Shown here one piece after another: positions 8,307 to 16,344 of a DNA stretch of 64,000 nucleotides (position 1 is its first letter; each line of letters opens with the position of its first letter). The notes under the pieces were generated by a model. It made no database searches. It saw only the letters and a list, made by a program, of their open reading frames with translations, and was not told the origin of the DNA. The translations under genes and the position numbers were made by a program. This DNA is from Porticoccus sp002341315 (GTDB lineage: Bacteria > Pseudomonadota > Gammaproteobacteria > Pseudomonadales > Porticoccaceae), in NCBI RefSeq assembly GCF_047634355.1, contig NZ_JBLIAL010000007.1; one strand, given 5' to 3'.

Positions 8307-9463
8307 GACTGTAACGCCCGTTCAATCCGCTGCACGGCCAACTGTAATCGGGGCAGTGGTTCAGTATAGGCAAAACGCACATGTTGGCTGGCGCGGTGCT
8401 GACCAAAGTCCGTCCCCGGAGTACAGGCCACGCCGTGCTCGTTCAACAACCGCCAGCAGAAATCTTCACAGTCATCGGTCAATGCAGACACATCGGCATA
8501 GACATAAAAAGCACCCTCGGGCAGCCCGGCAACAGTAAACCCGAGCTGCTGCAGTGCCGGCACCAGGTAGTCCCGGCGCTGCTGAAACTCCGCACAGCGG
8601 CCATCCAGTATTGGCAGGGTCTCCGGTTGAAATGCCGCGAGTGCGGCGTACTGCGACAGGGTGGGACTGGCAATATAAAAATTCTGGGCCATCACCGTAA
8701 ACAGTTCGACAAATACCTCGGGCACGACCATCCAGCCCAACCGCCAGCCGGTCATGCCAAAATACTTGGAGAAGCTGTTTACCACCAGCACATCCTCCGC
8801 CACCTCAAGGGCAGAACCGGGCGGCGCAGCCGTGTAGGTCAGGCCATGATAAATCTCATCCACCACCAGAGTTCCACCCTGGGAGGCAACTGCCCGATAC
8901 AAGTCTGACATCTGATCCCGGTCAATGACTGACCCGGTAGGGTTACTGGGGGTCGCGACCATGGCGCCGACCGTATTCGCCTGCCAGTGGCGATTGACCA
9001 GTTCTGCGGTCAACTGATAATTATGCTCAGGGCCCACCGGTACAAGCTGGGGTTCAGCATCCAGTCGCCGGACAAAATTGGCATTACAGGGATAACCGGG
9101 GTCCGCCAGCAAAAATCCATCACCTGGATTCAGTAACAACTCAAAGATCATCCCCAGTGCGGCACTGCTACCGGTGGTGACAATCACGCGCTCAGGATCA
9201 ACTGTTACACCGTAGCGCTGCCGGTAATAATCACTGATGGCAAGACGCAGTTCGGGAATACCGCAGGACGGCGTATACGCGGTTTTACCCTGATCCAGCG
9301 CCAAGCGGGCCGCCTCTACAATGGGTGCTGCGGTAGCGAAGCAGGGTTCACCGATTTCCATGTGAATGATATCCCGGCCCTCTGCCTCAAGCCGCCTTGC
9401 CGCCTCGAGAAAATCTACTACTTTGAAAGAGGTTAGCTTGCGGGTTCTTTCCGCTGTCTGCAT
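8303..9463 (-). CDS. PLP-dependent aminotransferase, class I/II (aspartate aminotransferase-like)
   Basis: A 386-residue fold-type I aminotransferase. It shows the phosphate-binding TTGSSAALGM region, ATPSNPTGSVI, the Asp that pairs with PLP nitrogen in VVDEIYHGL, and the Schiff-base lysine in NSFSKYFGMTGWRLGW. The C-terminal arginine region reads HVRFAYTEP. Substrate cannot be fixed from sequence; relatives next to dksA in Pseudomonas are annotated only generally. It starts 250 bases from dksA on the opposite strand and overlaps sfsA by four bases. Confidence 0.9.
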   Translation of the reverse strand: MQTAERTRKLTSFKVVDFLEAARRLEAEGRDIIHMEIGEPCFATAAPIVEAARLALDQGKTAYTPSCGIPELRLAISDYYRQRYGVTVDPERVIVTTGSSAALGMIFELLLNPGDGFLLADPGYPCNANFVRRLDAEPQLVPVGPEHNYQLTAELVNRHWQANTVGAMVATPSNPTGSVIDRDQMSDLYRAVASQGGTLVVDEIYHGLTYTAAPPGSALEVAEDVLVVNSFSKYFGMTGWRLGWMVVPEVFVELFTVMAQNFYIASPTLSQYAALAAFQPETLPILDGRCAEFQQRRDYLVPALQQLGFTVAGLPEGAFYVYADVSALTDDCEDFCWRLLNEHGVACTPGTDFGQHRASQHVRFAYTEPLPRLQLAVQRIERALQS

Positions 9464-9652
9464 GGTATTCTGCCCTCAAGCCACAACAAGATACACGGGT
9501 GACATAATCAGTATTTATTATACTCATTAGCATTATGCGATTATTTCACCGTCAACCAAACAGGTGGCGCAAATTGCTATACTCTGGCCTTGCAATTGCA
9601 ACGTCCCGTACACATCGATAATGGTTTAATACCCGGAAAACAGTTTTTTTAC

Positions 9653-9681
9653 TTGAAAAATTTTCCCGCTGGCACTATAAA
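9653..9681 (+). promoter_or_regulatory. Sigma-70 promoter of dksA
   Basis: TTGAAA (9653-9658), a 17-base spacer, and TATAAA (9676-9681) form a strong sigma-70 promoter. The leader to the dksA ATG is about 28 bases. A second candidate, an extended -10 TGC-TATACT at 9575-9583, would give a leader of about 125 bases. Confidence 0.6.
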
Positions 9682-9715
9682 CGCGGGTCTCGCAAATTAC
9701 CGAGAATGGAAAAAA

Positions 9716-10162
9716 ATGCCTAAGAAAGCAGAAACTGTCACCATTGCCTCACTTCATGGCTTCACCCCCTACAAGGAAAAGAAGGGTGAGGAGTTCATGA
9801 ACGACAATCAGCGCAGCCACTTCAAGCAGATTCTACTGGCTTGGAAACGCGAGCTGATGGAAGAAGTTGATCGAACCGTCTCCCATATGAAGGATGAGGC
9901 GGCCAACTTCCCGGATCCTGCCGACCGCGCCACGCAGGAAGAGGAGTTCAGCCTGGAGCTCAGAACCCGCGACCGGGAGCGCAAACTGATCAGGAAAATC
10001 GACAGCACCATTGAGCGAATCGAAGCCAACGACTACGGCTTTTGTGATCAGTGTGGTGTTGAGATCGGTATCCGGCGCCTGGAAGCACGCCCCACGGCAA
10101 ACCTTTGTGTCGACTGTAAAACCCTTGATGAAATCAGGGAAAAGCAACTGACCGGTGGTTGA
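9716..10162 (+). CDS. dksA: RNA polymerase-binding transcription factor DksA
   Basis: A 148-residue DksA, the partner of (p)ppGpp in the stringent response, which reaches into the RNA polymerase secondary channel. The coiled-coil tip carries DPADRATQEEE with the functional acidic residues. The zinc finger is the four-cysteine type: CDQCG then LCVDC. The ATG at 9716 gives MPKKAETV, aligning with Pseudomonas DksA; a longer upstream reading frame would enter the promoter. Followed by gluQRS, as in most gammaproteobacteria. Confidence 0.96.
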   Translation: MPKKAETVTIASLHGFTPYKEKKGEEFMNDNQRSHFKQILLAWKRELMEEVDRTVSHMKDEAANFPDPADRATQEEEFSLELRTRDRERKLIRKIDSTIERIEANDYGFCDQCGVEIGIRRLEARPTANLCVDCKTLDEIREKQLTGG

Positions 10163-10167
10163 CGCCT

Positions 10168-10198
10168 TGAGGGAAATGGCAACTTGCCACTTCCCTCA
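10168..10198. promoter_or_regulatory. Hairpin between dksA and gluQRS
   Basis: TGAGGGAA-A-TGGCA faces TGCCA-C-TTCCCTCA with almost no loop and one mismatch. No T-run follows, so full termination is doubtful. It may be a dksA mRNA 3' structure. It also covers a possible TTG start at 10184, favouring the ATG at 10205 for gluQRS. Confidence 0.5.
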
Positions 10199-10204
10199 GT
10201 TGCT

Positions 10205-11101
10205 ATGGCCTCACCCCGTATTCACCCCGTATACACAGGGCGCTTTGCGCCTTCTCCCACCGGGCCATTGCATTTTGGTTCACTGATTACCGCGCTGGCC
10301 AGCTATCTTGATGCAAAAGCGCAGGGTGGAACCTGGCTGGTCCGCATGGAGGATATTGACCCCCCCCGCCAGCTGCCCGGTGCCGAAGATACCATTCTCC
10401 GCCAACTCGAAGCCCACAGCCTGCTCTGGGATGGTCAGCCCCTCTACCAGAGCCAGCGCAGCGAGGCTTACCTTGCCGCACTGGAAGAACTCAACCACAG
10501 CGGCCTCGCGTATCCATGCCATTGCAGTCGCCAGGTCCTGCAAGATACCGGCGGCCTGCATCAACGCAGCTGCGTTCCCGGCGGCCCCGATCAACCACAC
10601 GCTCTCCGACTGTCGGTTCCCGACAACTGTTTTATCGCATTCACCGATCTATTTCAGGGCCGTCAACAACAATGGGTCAAGCAAACCGCAGGGGATTTCG
10701 TGCTCCTTCGCAAAGATGGCCTGTTTGCCTACCAACTGGCGGTTGTCATAGATGACGCATACCAGGGTATCAGCCACATTATCCGCGGCAGCGATTTACT
10801 GGACTCCACCGCGAGGCAGGTCTGCCTGCAGCAACTGTTAACCCTGCCGACTCCCGTGTACGGGCATCTCCCGATCGCCGTCAATGAACAGGGGCACAAA
10901 CTCAGCAAGCAAAACCTGGCACCGCCAGTGGACAACCGACGGGCTGGGGCCAACCTTCTCGCGGCCATGCACTGGCTGGGCATGCAACCACCCGCTGACC
11001 TGCCGAATACCAATCCGGAAGTATTGCTCGAGTGGGGCATAAGCAACTGGCACCGGACTCAATTACCCCGCCTGATACAAATACCGGCGCCGGCACTGTA
11101 G
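10205..11101 (+). CDS. gluQRS: Glutamyl-Q tRNA(Asp) synthetase
   Basis: A 298-residue truncated glutamyl-tRNA synthetase paralogue without an anticodon-binding domain. It attaches glutamate to the queuosine base of tRNA(Asp). Class I motifs are the HIGH-like PLHFGSL within GRFAPSPTGPLHFGSL and the KMSKS-like KLSKQN. Cys pairs YPCHC and RSC supply the family's zinc site. The ATG at 10205 gives MASPRIHPVYTGRFAP, matching known start positions. It follows dksA closely, the usual arrangement, and has no strong Shine-Dalgarno. Confidence 0.93.
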   Translation: MASPRIHPVYTGRFAPSPTGPLHFGSLITALASYLDAKAQGGTWLVRMEDIDPPRQLPGAEDTILRQLEAHSLLWDGQPLYQSQRSEAYLAALEELNHSGLAYPCHCSRQVLQDTGGLHQRSCVPGGPDQPHALRLSVPDNCFIAFTDLFQGRQQQWVKQTAGDFVLLRKDGLFAYQLAVVIDDAYQGISHIIRGSDLLDSTARQVCLQQLLTLPTPVYGHLPIAVNEQGHKLSKQNLAPPVDNRRAGANLLAAMHWLGMQPPADLPNTNPEVLLEWGISNWHRTQLPRLIQIPAPAL

Positions 11102-11206
11102 AATGAACATCATCCGCCCCATTGCCTAAATTGTCTGATTGACTCTAATAGAGCATTATCCCCGGGTCGGCAAGCAAACCAGATCGCTTATTGATACAGG
11201 TTAGCC

Positions 11207-12577
11207 ATGAACAAGATTCTGATTGTTGAAGACGAAGATATTTTTCGCACTTCACTGAGAAGGCTGCTTGAACATCACCATTTCGAGACCCGTGAAGCAA
11301 AAAATATCGAAGACGCGCTCAGTCGTTTTGAGCTCACTGACTTCTCAATGATTATCAGCGATCTTCGACTTCCCGGCGCACCGGGCACCGACCTGATTCA
11401 GTTGGCCGACGCAGTGCCGGTATTGATCATGACCAGCTACGCCAGCCTGAAATGCGCTGTGGAAACCATGCGCATGGGCGCAGTCGATTATATCCCCAAG
11501 CCCTTCGATCATGCGGAGCTGCTGGAAGCTGTGACCCGCATCATGGACAAGCCACGTCCTGTCGGACAGCGCCATGCCCCCGACCTGTCCAATCGCGGCA
11601 TGATCGGCTCAAGTCCCGCCATGAAAACCGTTTACAATATTATTCAAAAAGTGGCCCGAACCGATGCAACAGTTCTGATCCATGGGGAAACCGGCACCGG
11701 CAAAGAACTGGCTGCCAGCGCCATTCACAATGAAAGTCCCCGGGCAAAGAAACAACTCATCTGTGTTAACTGCGCCGCGATCCCGGAAACACTGATTGAA
11801 GCGGAATTGTTTGGTCATGAGAAAGGGGCATTTACCGGTGCCACTGAGGCACGCAAAGGTCTTGTCGCAGCTGCCGATGGCGGCACACTGTTCCTGGATG
11901 AAGTGGGCGAACTGCCACTGGAAGCCCAGGCAAGACTGTTACGGGTCATACAGGAAAAAGAGGTCCGCGCCATCGGCTCGGTCAAGTCGCGCAAGGTGGA
12001 TGTACGTCTCGTCGCAGCGACCCACCGCAACCTGAAAAAACTCTGCGAACAGGGTCGCTTTCGCGAAGACCTGTTTTACCGGATCAACGTGGTTAACCTG
12101 AACCTGCCACCCTTGCGGGAACGGGGCAAGGATATCCTGGAAATTGCTGATATGTTGCTGGCCAAACAGGGCCAAAAGCTCGACAGGCATCATCTCAAGC
12201 TGGCACCGGATGCCATCCAGGCCATCACCATGTATAACTGGCCGGGCAATATCCGCGAACTGGAAAACTCCCTGGAACGGGCCAGTATTCTGTGCGATGA
12301 AAATCAGCAGATCAGCCATGACTTGCTGGGCATTGAACTGTCATTGGTAGAGATTGGAGATCAACCAAGTCGTCTCCGTTCGACTCCGGCAAACATCAAG
12401 CATATCGACACAGACCCCCCGGAGGGATTGTCGCTCGAGGATTACTTTACCCGTTTTGTGCTGGAACACCAGGAAGCCATGAGCGAGACTGAGTTAGCCA
12501 GAAAACTGGGTATCAGCCGCAAATGTCTATGGGAACGACGTCAGAAGCTGGGTATTCCCCGTCAGAAAAACGATTAG
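11207..12577 (+). CDS. cbrB: CbrB-like sigma-54-dependent response regulator
   Basis: A 456-residue NtrC-family regulator. The receiver domain (about 1-120) has the acidic pocket EDED and phospho-acceptor Asp52 in ISDLRLPGAPGT. The AAA+ domain has Walker A GETGTGKE (160-167), the sigma-54 contact loop GAFTGA (207-212) and LFLDEVGEL. The C-terminal HTH reads ETELARKLGISRKCLWERR. The receiver matches Pseudomonas CbrB (DLRLPGAPGT, MGAVDYI-KPFDH) and so does its position between gluQRS and pcnB. CbrB controls carbon/nitrogen balance and activates crcZ. The sensor kinase gene cbrA, normally just upstream, is absent here; only 105 bases separate gluQRS and cbrB. Confidence 0.85.
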   Translation: MNKILIVEDEDIFRTSLRRLLEHHHFETREAKNIEDALSRFELTDFSMIISDLRLPGAPGTDLIQLADAVPVLIMTSYASLKCAVETMRMGAVDYIPKPFDHAELLEAVTRIMDKPRPVGQRHAPDLSNRGMIGSSPAMKTVYNIIQKVARTDATVLIHGETGTGKELAASAIHNESPRAKKQLICVNCAAIPETLIEAELFGHEKGAFTGATEARKGLVAAADGGTLFLDEVGELPLEAQARLLRVIQEKEVRAIGSVKSRKVDVRLVAATHRNLKKLCEQGRFREDLFYRINVVNLNLPPLRERGKDILEIADMLLAKQGQKLDRHHLKLAPDAIQAITMYNWPGNIRELENSLERASILCDENQQISHDLLGIELSLVEIGDQPSRLRSTPANIKHIDTDPPEGLSLEDYFTRFVLEHQEAMSETELARKLGISRKCLWERRQKLGIPRQKND

Positions 12578-12600
12578 CCAGCTGTTTCACCAGAACCAAC

Positions 12601-12640
12601 TGTTACCTTATTAACCAGCCCGTCGTGTAGATAGGTAACA
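12601..12640. promoter_or_regulatory. Candidate CbrB enhancer half-sites
   Basis: TGTTAC (12601-12606) and GTAACA (12635-12640) are perfect inverted half-sites, about 75-110 bases upstream of the sigma-54 promoter at 12713. They resemble the TGTTAC/GTAACA elements I recall for CbrB in Pseudomonas; the spacing here (28 bases) may differ. The assignment rests on position and half-site identity. Confidence 0.5.
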
Positions 12641-12712
12641 AAACTGATGAATTTATGTGCGGCACGTCACAAAAAATTACCTAACATCCTGTTTATAAAG
12701 ACTTAAATTTTC

Positions 12713-12728
12713 TGGCACGCTTCATGCT
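12713..12728 (+). promoter_or_regulatory. Sigma-54 promoter of CrcZ-like RNA
   Basis: TGGCACGCTTCATGCT has a perfect -24 element (TGGCACG), a -12 GC, and exactly 10 bases between GG and GC. Predicted start is about 12739. No protein-coding frame follows, so it should drive the small RNA. Confidence 0.85.
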
Positions 12729-12738
12729 CATCCATAGA

Positions 12739-12880
12739 CACAATAAAAACAGCAACTATTAAAAAAATAAACAATAAAAATAATACAGGATGGATTGCTA
12801 GGAGGTTGATAAGGGGGGTAGACCCATCGACCAATAGCCTATGGGATACAGGGGGAAGCGTTCACGCTTCCCCTTTTTTA
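12739..12880 (+). ncRNA. crcZ: CrcZ-like small RNA (predicted Crc/Hfq decoy)
   Basis: About 140 bases between a sigma-54 promoter and a strong intrinsic terminator, in the cbrB-pcnB gap where Pseudomonas encodes CrcZ. The 5' third is A-rich with AANAANAA motifs (12742-12749, 12770-12777, 12776-12783 within the A-tract 12761-12784), the type bound by the Hfq distal face together with Crc. The remainder is G-rich with small hairpins such as GGG-TAGA-CCC. It is far shorter than Pseudomonas CrcZ (about 400 nt), so this would be a minimal member. In the 427-base gap between cbrB and pcnB no protein gene was seen. Confidence 0.65.
12852..12879 (+). terminator. Intrinsic terminator of CrcZ-like RNA
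   Basis: Nine-base-pair stem GGGGAAGCG / CGCTTCCCC with loop TTCA, followed by six T. A textbook Rho-independent terminator on the plus strand. Confidence 0.92.
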
Positions 12881-13004
12881 ATGGCCCGCGTTTAATGGCC
12901 CCCGAATTGATCTGATCCCAGAGCAATATCAGCGTGACTGCCAACAGTCTTTTTGTCATACCCTGTGCTAGAATCGCCAGTTTACGGGTCTACGCCACCA
13001 CAAC

Positions 13005-14372
13005 ATGCTAAAGAAGCTTTCCAAATATTTCAGGAGACAAGCTCTCCCCGTTATCAGCGAACCTCATATTGTCCGCTCCGGAGGGCACCCGCTCTCCGCC
13101 AGGCAGATTACCAGTGGTGCGAGAAAGGTTGTCGAACAAATCGTCAGTGATGGCTTTCAGGCCTACCTGGTCGGCGGTTGTGTCCGCGACCTGATGCTGG
13201 GATTGAGCCCCAAGGATTTCGACGTGGCCACCGATGCCACACCGGAGCAGGTCAACAAACTGTTCCGGCGGGCCCGTATAGTCGGCCGCCGTTTCCAGAT
13301 TGTGCATGTCCGCATGGGCGCCGAAGTTATCGAGGTAACCACCTTTCGGGCCCATCACACCGAACAGGGATCAAACACCCGGGATGAATCACACCGATCC
13401 GCCAAGGGTCTGCTGCTGAGAGACAACCTCTTCGGCTCTATCAACGAAGATGCCAGTCGTCGTGACTTCACCATGAACGCCCTCTATTATCACCCGCAGG
13501 ATAATAGCGTTTATGACTACGCCAATGGCCTGGCAGACATAGAGCGGCGCATAATCAGGATCATCGGCGACCCCGAGGTACGCTATCGGGAAGATCCGGT
13601 CAGGATGCTTCGAGCCATTCGCTTTGCCGGAAAACTCGGTTTCAGTATTGAGGAAAAAAGTGCCGCCGCCATCAGTAAAATGGCGCCTCTGCTGGCAGAT
13701 ATTCCACCGGCCCGGCTGTTTGATGAAGTCCTCAAGCTACTGATGCACGGTCAGGCCCTGGCCACTTTCCGACTACTCCGGGAATATGATCTGTTTCGTC
13801 TGCTGTTTCCCGCCACCGAAGACGCCCTGAATGAAGACCCCGGCTGGTATCTTGAGTTTATTGAGCAGGCCCTGACCAATACCGACAAACGCATTCGCTC
13901 GGGCAAACGGGTAACACCGGCATTTTTGTTTGCCGCACTGCTCTGGCCGGCGGCCAAACAGGCCAACAAAAAATTTGAGCGCTCCAACATCTCTCCGGTT
14001 TACGCCTTGCAACAGGCCACGGCAGACGTGCTGCACAGAGCCTGTCAAAGGGTAGCCATTCCCCGTCGCTTCAGTATGCCAATGCGAGAGATCTGGGAGA
14101 TGCAATTGCGTCTCCCCCGCCGCAATGGCAGCCAGGCCTTCCGGCTGATGGAAAATAAACGTTTTCGTGCCGGGTATGACTTCCTGTTACTGCGGGAAGA
14201 TGCCGGCGAGCTGGAACCCGGCCTGGGAGCCTGGTGGACCCGCTTTCAGGAAATGGATGAAGATCAGCGACTCAAGATGGTCAGCACTCTGGCAGAGCCG
14301 ACACCCACCAAAAAACGTCGTCGGCGGCGGCCGCGCCGATCACCGTCCACAACCCCGCCAGACCATGACTGA
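13005..14372 (+). CDS. pcnB: Poly(A) polymerase I
   Basis: A 455-residue nucleotidyltransferase of the PcnB branch. It adds 3' poly(A) tails that target RNA for decay. The catalytic domain shows LVGGCVRDLMLG and the DxD of KDFDVATDATPEQV, then RRARIVGRRFQIVHVRMG, which separates PcnB from CCA-adding enzymes. A basic C-terminus (KKRRRRRPRRSP) is typical. The start gives MLKKLSKYFRR. The gene overlaps folK by eight bases. Any read-through from the upstream sRNA terminator could link it to CbrB control; this is inference. Confidence 0.94.
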   Translation: MLKKLSKYFRRQALPVISEPHIVRSGGHPLSARQITSGARKVVEQIVSDGFQAYLVGGCVRDLMLGLSPKDFDVATDATPEQVNKLFRRARIVGRRFQIVHVRMGAEVIEVTTFRAHHTEQGSNTRDESHRSAKGLLLRDNLFGSINEDASRRDFTMNALYYHPQDNSVYDYANGLADIERRIIRIIGDPEVRYREDPVRMLRAIRFAGKLGFSIEEKSAAAISKMAPLLADIPPARLFDEVLKLLMHGQALATFRLLREYDLFRLLFPATEDALNEDPGWYLEFIEQALTNTDKRIRSGKRVTPAFLFAALLWPAAKQANKKFERSNISPVYALQQATADVLHRACQRVAIPRRFSMPMREIWEMQLRLPRRNGSQAFRLMENKRFRAGYDFLLLREDAGELEPGLGAWWTRFQEMDEDQRLKMVSTLAEPTPTKKRRRRRPRRSPSTTPPDHD

Positions 14373-14874
14373 AATCACCTATATCGGGCTGGGCAGCAAC
14401 CTCGACCAACCACTGCAACAACTCCAGGATGCAGTTATCGAACTGGCATCTCTACCTGATACCAGCCTGATAACCACATCCAGCTGGTACAGGAGCGCGC
14501 CAATGGGGCCACAGGACCAGCCAGACTTCATCAATGGCGTCGCCAAGCTTCAGACATCACTGTCCCCCCGAAAACTGCTTGAGGCGCTACAAGCCATCGA
14601 ACAGACACACCTGCGCAAAAAGGACAGACACTGGGGTCCGCGCACCCTTGATCTGGACATTTTGCTGTATGGCGGACAGATCATTGACGACACCGACCTG
14701 CAGATTCCCCACCCCGGACTCCACCTCAGAAACTTTGTCTTGTTGCCATTGGCGGAGATCGCGGAACAGTTGATTTTTCCCGATGGAACGCCACTGGCTT
14801 TACACTTGGAAAACTGCCCATCTGACGGTATCGTTCGCCTCTCGTCTGGAGATCCCTGTGGAACAACTGACTAA
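14365..14874 (+). CDS. folK: 2-amino-4-hydroxy-6-hydroxymethyldihydropteridine diphosphokinase
   Basis: A 169-residue HPPK of folate biosynthesis, transferring pyrophosphate from ATP to the pterin alcohol. Signatures are YIGLGSNL at the N-terminus, PDFINGVAKL, and the HPPK signature GPRTLDLDILLYG with the two magnesium-binding Asp. Start ATG lies inside the end of pcnB (CATGACTGA), indicating coupled translation. The downstream kinase begins before this gene ends. Confidence 0.94.
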   Translation: MTEITYIGLGSNLDQPLQQLQDAVIELASLPDTSLITTSSWYRSAPMGPQDQPDFINGVAKLQTSLSPRKLLEALQAIEQTHLRKKDRHWGPRTLDLDILLYGGQIIDDTDLQIPHPGLHLRNFVLLPLAEIAEQLIFPDGTPLALHLENCPSDGIVRLSSGDPCGTTD

Positions 14875-15541
14875 CGAACTGAAGCCCGGGCAGGCACACC
14901 AGAAGCTGCCGGGGTTTATTGCGGTAGAAGGGCCGATTGGCGTGGGTAAAACCACGCTGGCCAAGCGACTGGCGGGCAGTTTTAACTATGACACACTGCT
15001 GGAGGAACCCGAACAAAACCCCTTCCTAGAACGCTTTTACGAAGATCGGCGCTCGGGTGCGCTTCCGGCACAACTGTTTTTTCTGTTCCACCGCGCCCGG
15101 CAAATTCAGGAAATGCGGCAAGGCGATATCTTCCAGCAGGTGCGGGTGGCAGATTTCCTGATCGACAAAGACCAACTGTTCGCCCAAATCACGCTGGACG
15201 ACGATGAATTAAAGTTGTATCAGACGGTGTACCAGCAGCTCACCATCGATGCCCCCACACCGGATCTGGTCATCTATCTTCAGGCACCTACCGAGGTACT
15301 GCTGGATCGGGTTCAGCGCCGCGGCACCGAAGCAGAGAAATCCATAGACGCCACCTATCTCCATCAGCTCAACGATGCCTATACCCGTTTTTTTTACTAT
15401 TACGATGAAGCTCCACTGTTGATTGTCAATGCCGCAGATATCGATCTCGCCAATAATGAGCTGGACTACCAAAACCTGCTGGCCTATTTGCTGAATATCA
15501 AGACCGGACGCCACTACTACAATCCACAAGCCCATTTGTAA
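14858..15541 (+). CDS. Deoxynucleoside (deoxyadenosine/deoxyguanosine-type) kinase
   Basis: A 227-residue dNK-family kinase with P-loop GPIGVGKTTLAKRLA, an ERFYEDRR substrate-site region, DFLIDKDQLFAQ, and a lid RVQRRGTEAEKS. It phosphorylates deoxynucleosides or related substrates in the salvage pathway; exact specificity cannot be read. The GTG at 14858 is preferred because GGAG lies six bases upstream and the P-loop then falls near residue 30. It overlaps folK by 17 bases. In Pseudomonas folK is followed directly by panB; here the kinase is inserted between them. Confidence 0.85.
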   Translation: MEQLTNELKPGQAHQKLPGFIAVEGPIGVGKTTLAKRLAGSFNYDTLLEEPEQNPFLERFYEDRRSGALPAQLFFLFHRARQIQEMRQGDIFQQVRVADFLIDKDQLFAQITLDDDELKLYQTVYQQLTIDAPTPDLVIYLQAPTEVLLDRVQRRGTEAEKSIDATYLHQLNDAYTRFFYYYDEAPLLIVNAADIDLANNELDYQNLLAYLLNIKTGRHYYNPQAHL

Positions 15542-15555
15542 CAGGACCATCGCCC

Positions 15556-16344
15556 ATGAAAACGGTCACCATCAATACCCTGTACAAACTCAAGCAGCAG
15601 GGTGACAAATTCCCGGTCATCACCGCTTATGACGCCGCCTTTTCGCGATTGATAGAACAAGTGGGTATTGAAGTTGTGCTGGTAGGCGACTCACTGGGCA
15701 ACGTCATACAGGGACAGGACAGCACGCTTCCCGTCACCATGGAGCATATGACCTATCACGTCAGTGCTGTGCGACGGGGTAACAGCAAATCCCTGATTGT
15801 GGCGGACCTGCCTTTTATGGCCTACGCGACGGAACAACAGGCGATGGACAATGCCGCACGAATCATGCAGGCCGGCGCCCACGTGGTAAAACTGGAGGGC
15901 GGGGCCTGGCTGGCAAGGACAGTCGCCATGCTAACGGAAAGGGGCATTCCGGTATGTGGTCACCTCGGCCTTACGCCCCAGTCCGTCAACAAACTCGGCG
16001 GCTATCGCGTTCAGGGCAGAGACGAAGCTGCCGCCGAACAGATGATTAACGATGCCAGGGCACTGGAAAAAGCCGGTATCGACCTGCTGGTACTGGAGTG
16101 CGTGCCCGCCACCCTGGCAAAAGCAATTACCGAGGCACTGGCCACGCCAGTGATCGGGATCGGTGCAGGTGCGGACACGGACGCGCAGGTGTTGGTGCTC
16201 TACGACATGCTCGGCCTGTCACCCCATCAGCCCAGTTTCGCCAAAAACTTTCTCGCAGAAACCGGCGATGTGACGGCTGCACTGAGCGCCTACGCCGAGG
16301 CTGTGCGCACGGGTCTTTTTCCACAAAGCGGGCAAAGCTTCTAG
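15556..16344 (+). CDS. panB: 3-methyl-2-oxobutanoate hydroxymethyltransferase
   Basis: A 262-residue PanB, the first step of pantothenate synthesis, transferring a hydroxymethyl group from methylene-THF to ketoisovalerate. Metal- and substrate-site motifs include VLVGDSLGNVIQG, LPVTMEHMTYH and GHLGLTPQSVNKLGGY, with VIGIGAG near the C-terminus. The usual partner panC is not next to it. Its TAG stop overlaps the stop of the convergent GST gene within a shared CTAG. Confidence 0.95.
   Translation: MKTVTINTLYKLKQQGDKFPVITAYDAAFSRLIEQVGIEVVLVGDSLGNVIQGQDSTLPVTMEHMTYHVSAVRRGNSKSLIVADLPFMAYATEQQAMDNAARIMQAGAHVVKLEGGAWLARTVAMLTERGIPVCGHLGLTPQSVNKLGGYRVQGRDEAAAEQMINDARALEKAGIDLLVLECVPATLAKAITEALATPVIGIGAGADTDAQVLVLYDMLGLSPHQPSFAKNFLAETGDVTAALSAYAEAVRTGLFPQSGQSF

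Noticed and set aside
12781..12850. A small protein inside the CrcZ-like RNA after AGGAGG
   Set aside because: The nearest start (TTG) touches AGGAGG with no spacer, and the frame runs through the terminator; no protein-like composition.
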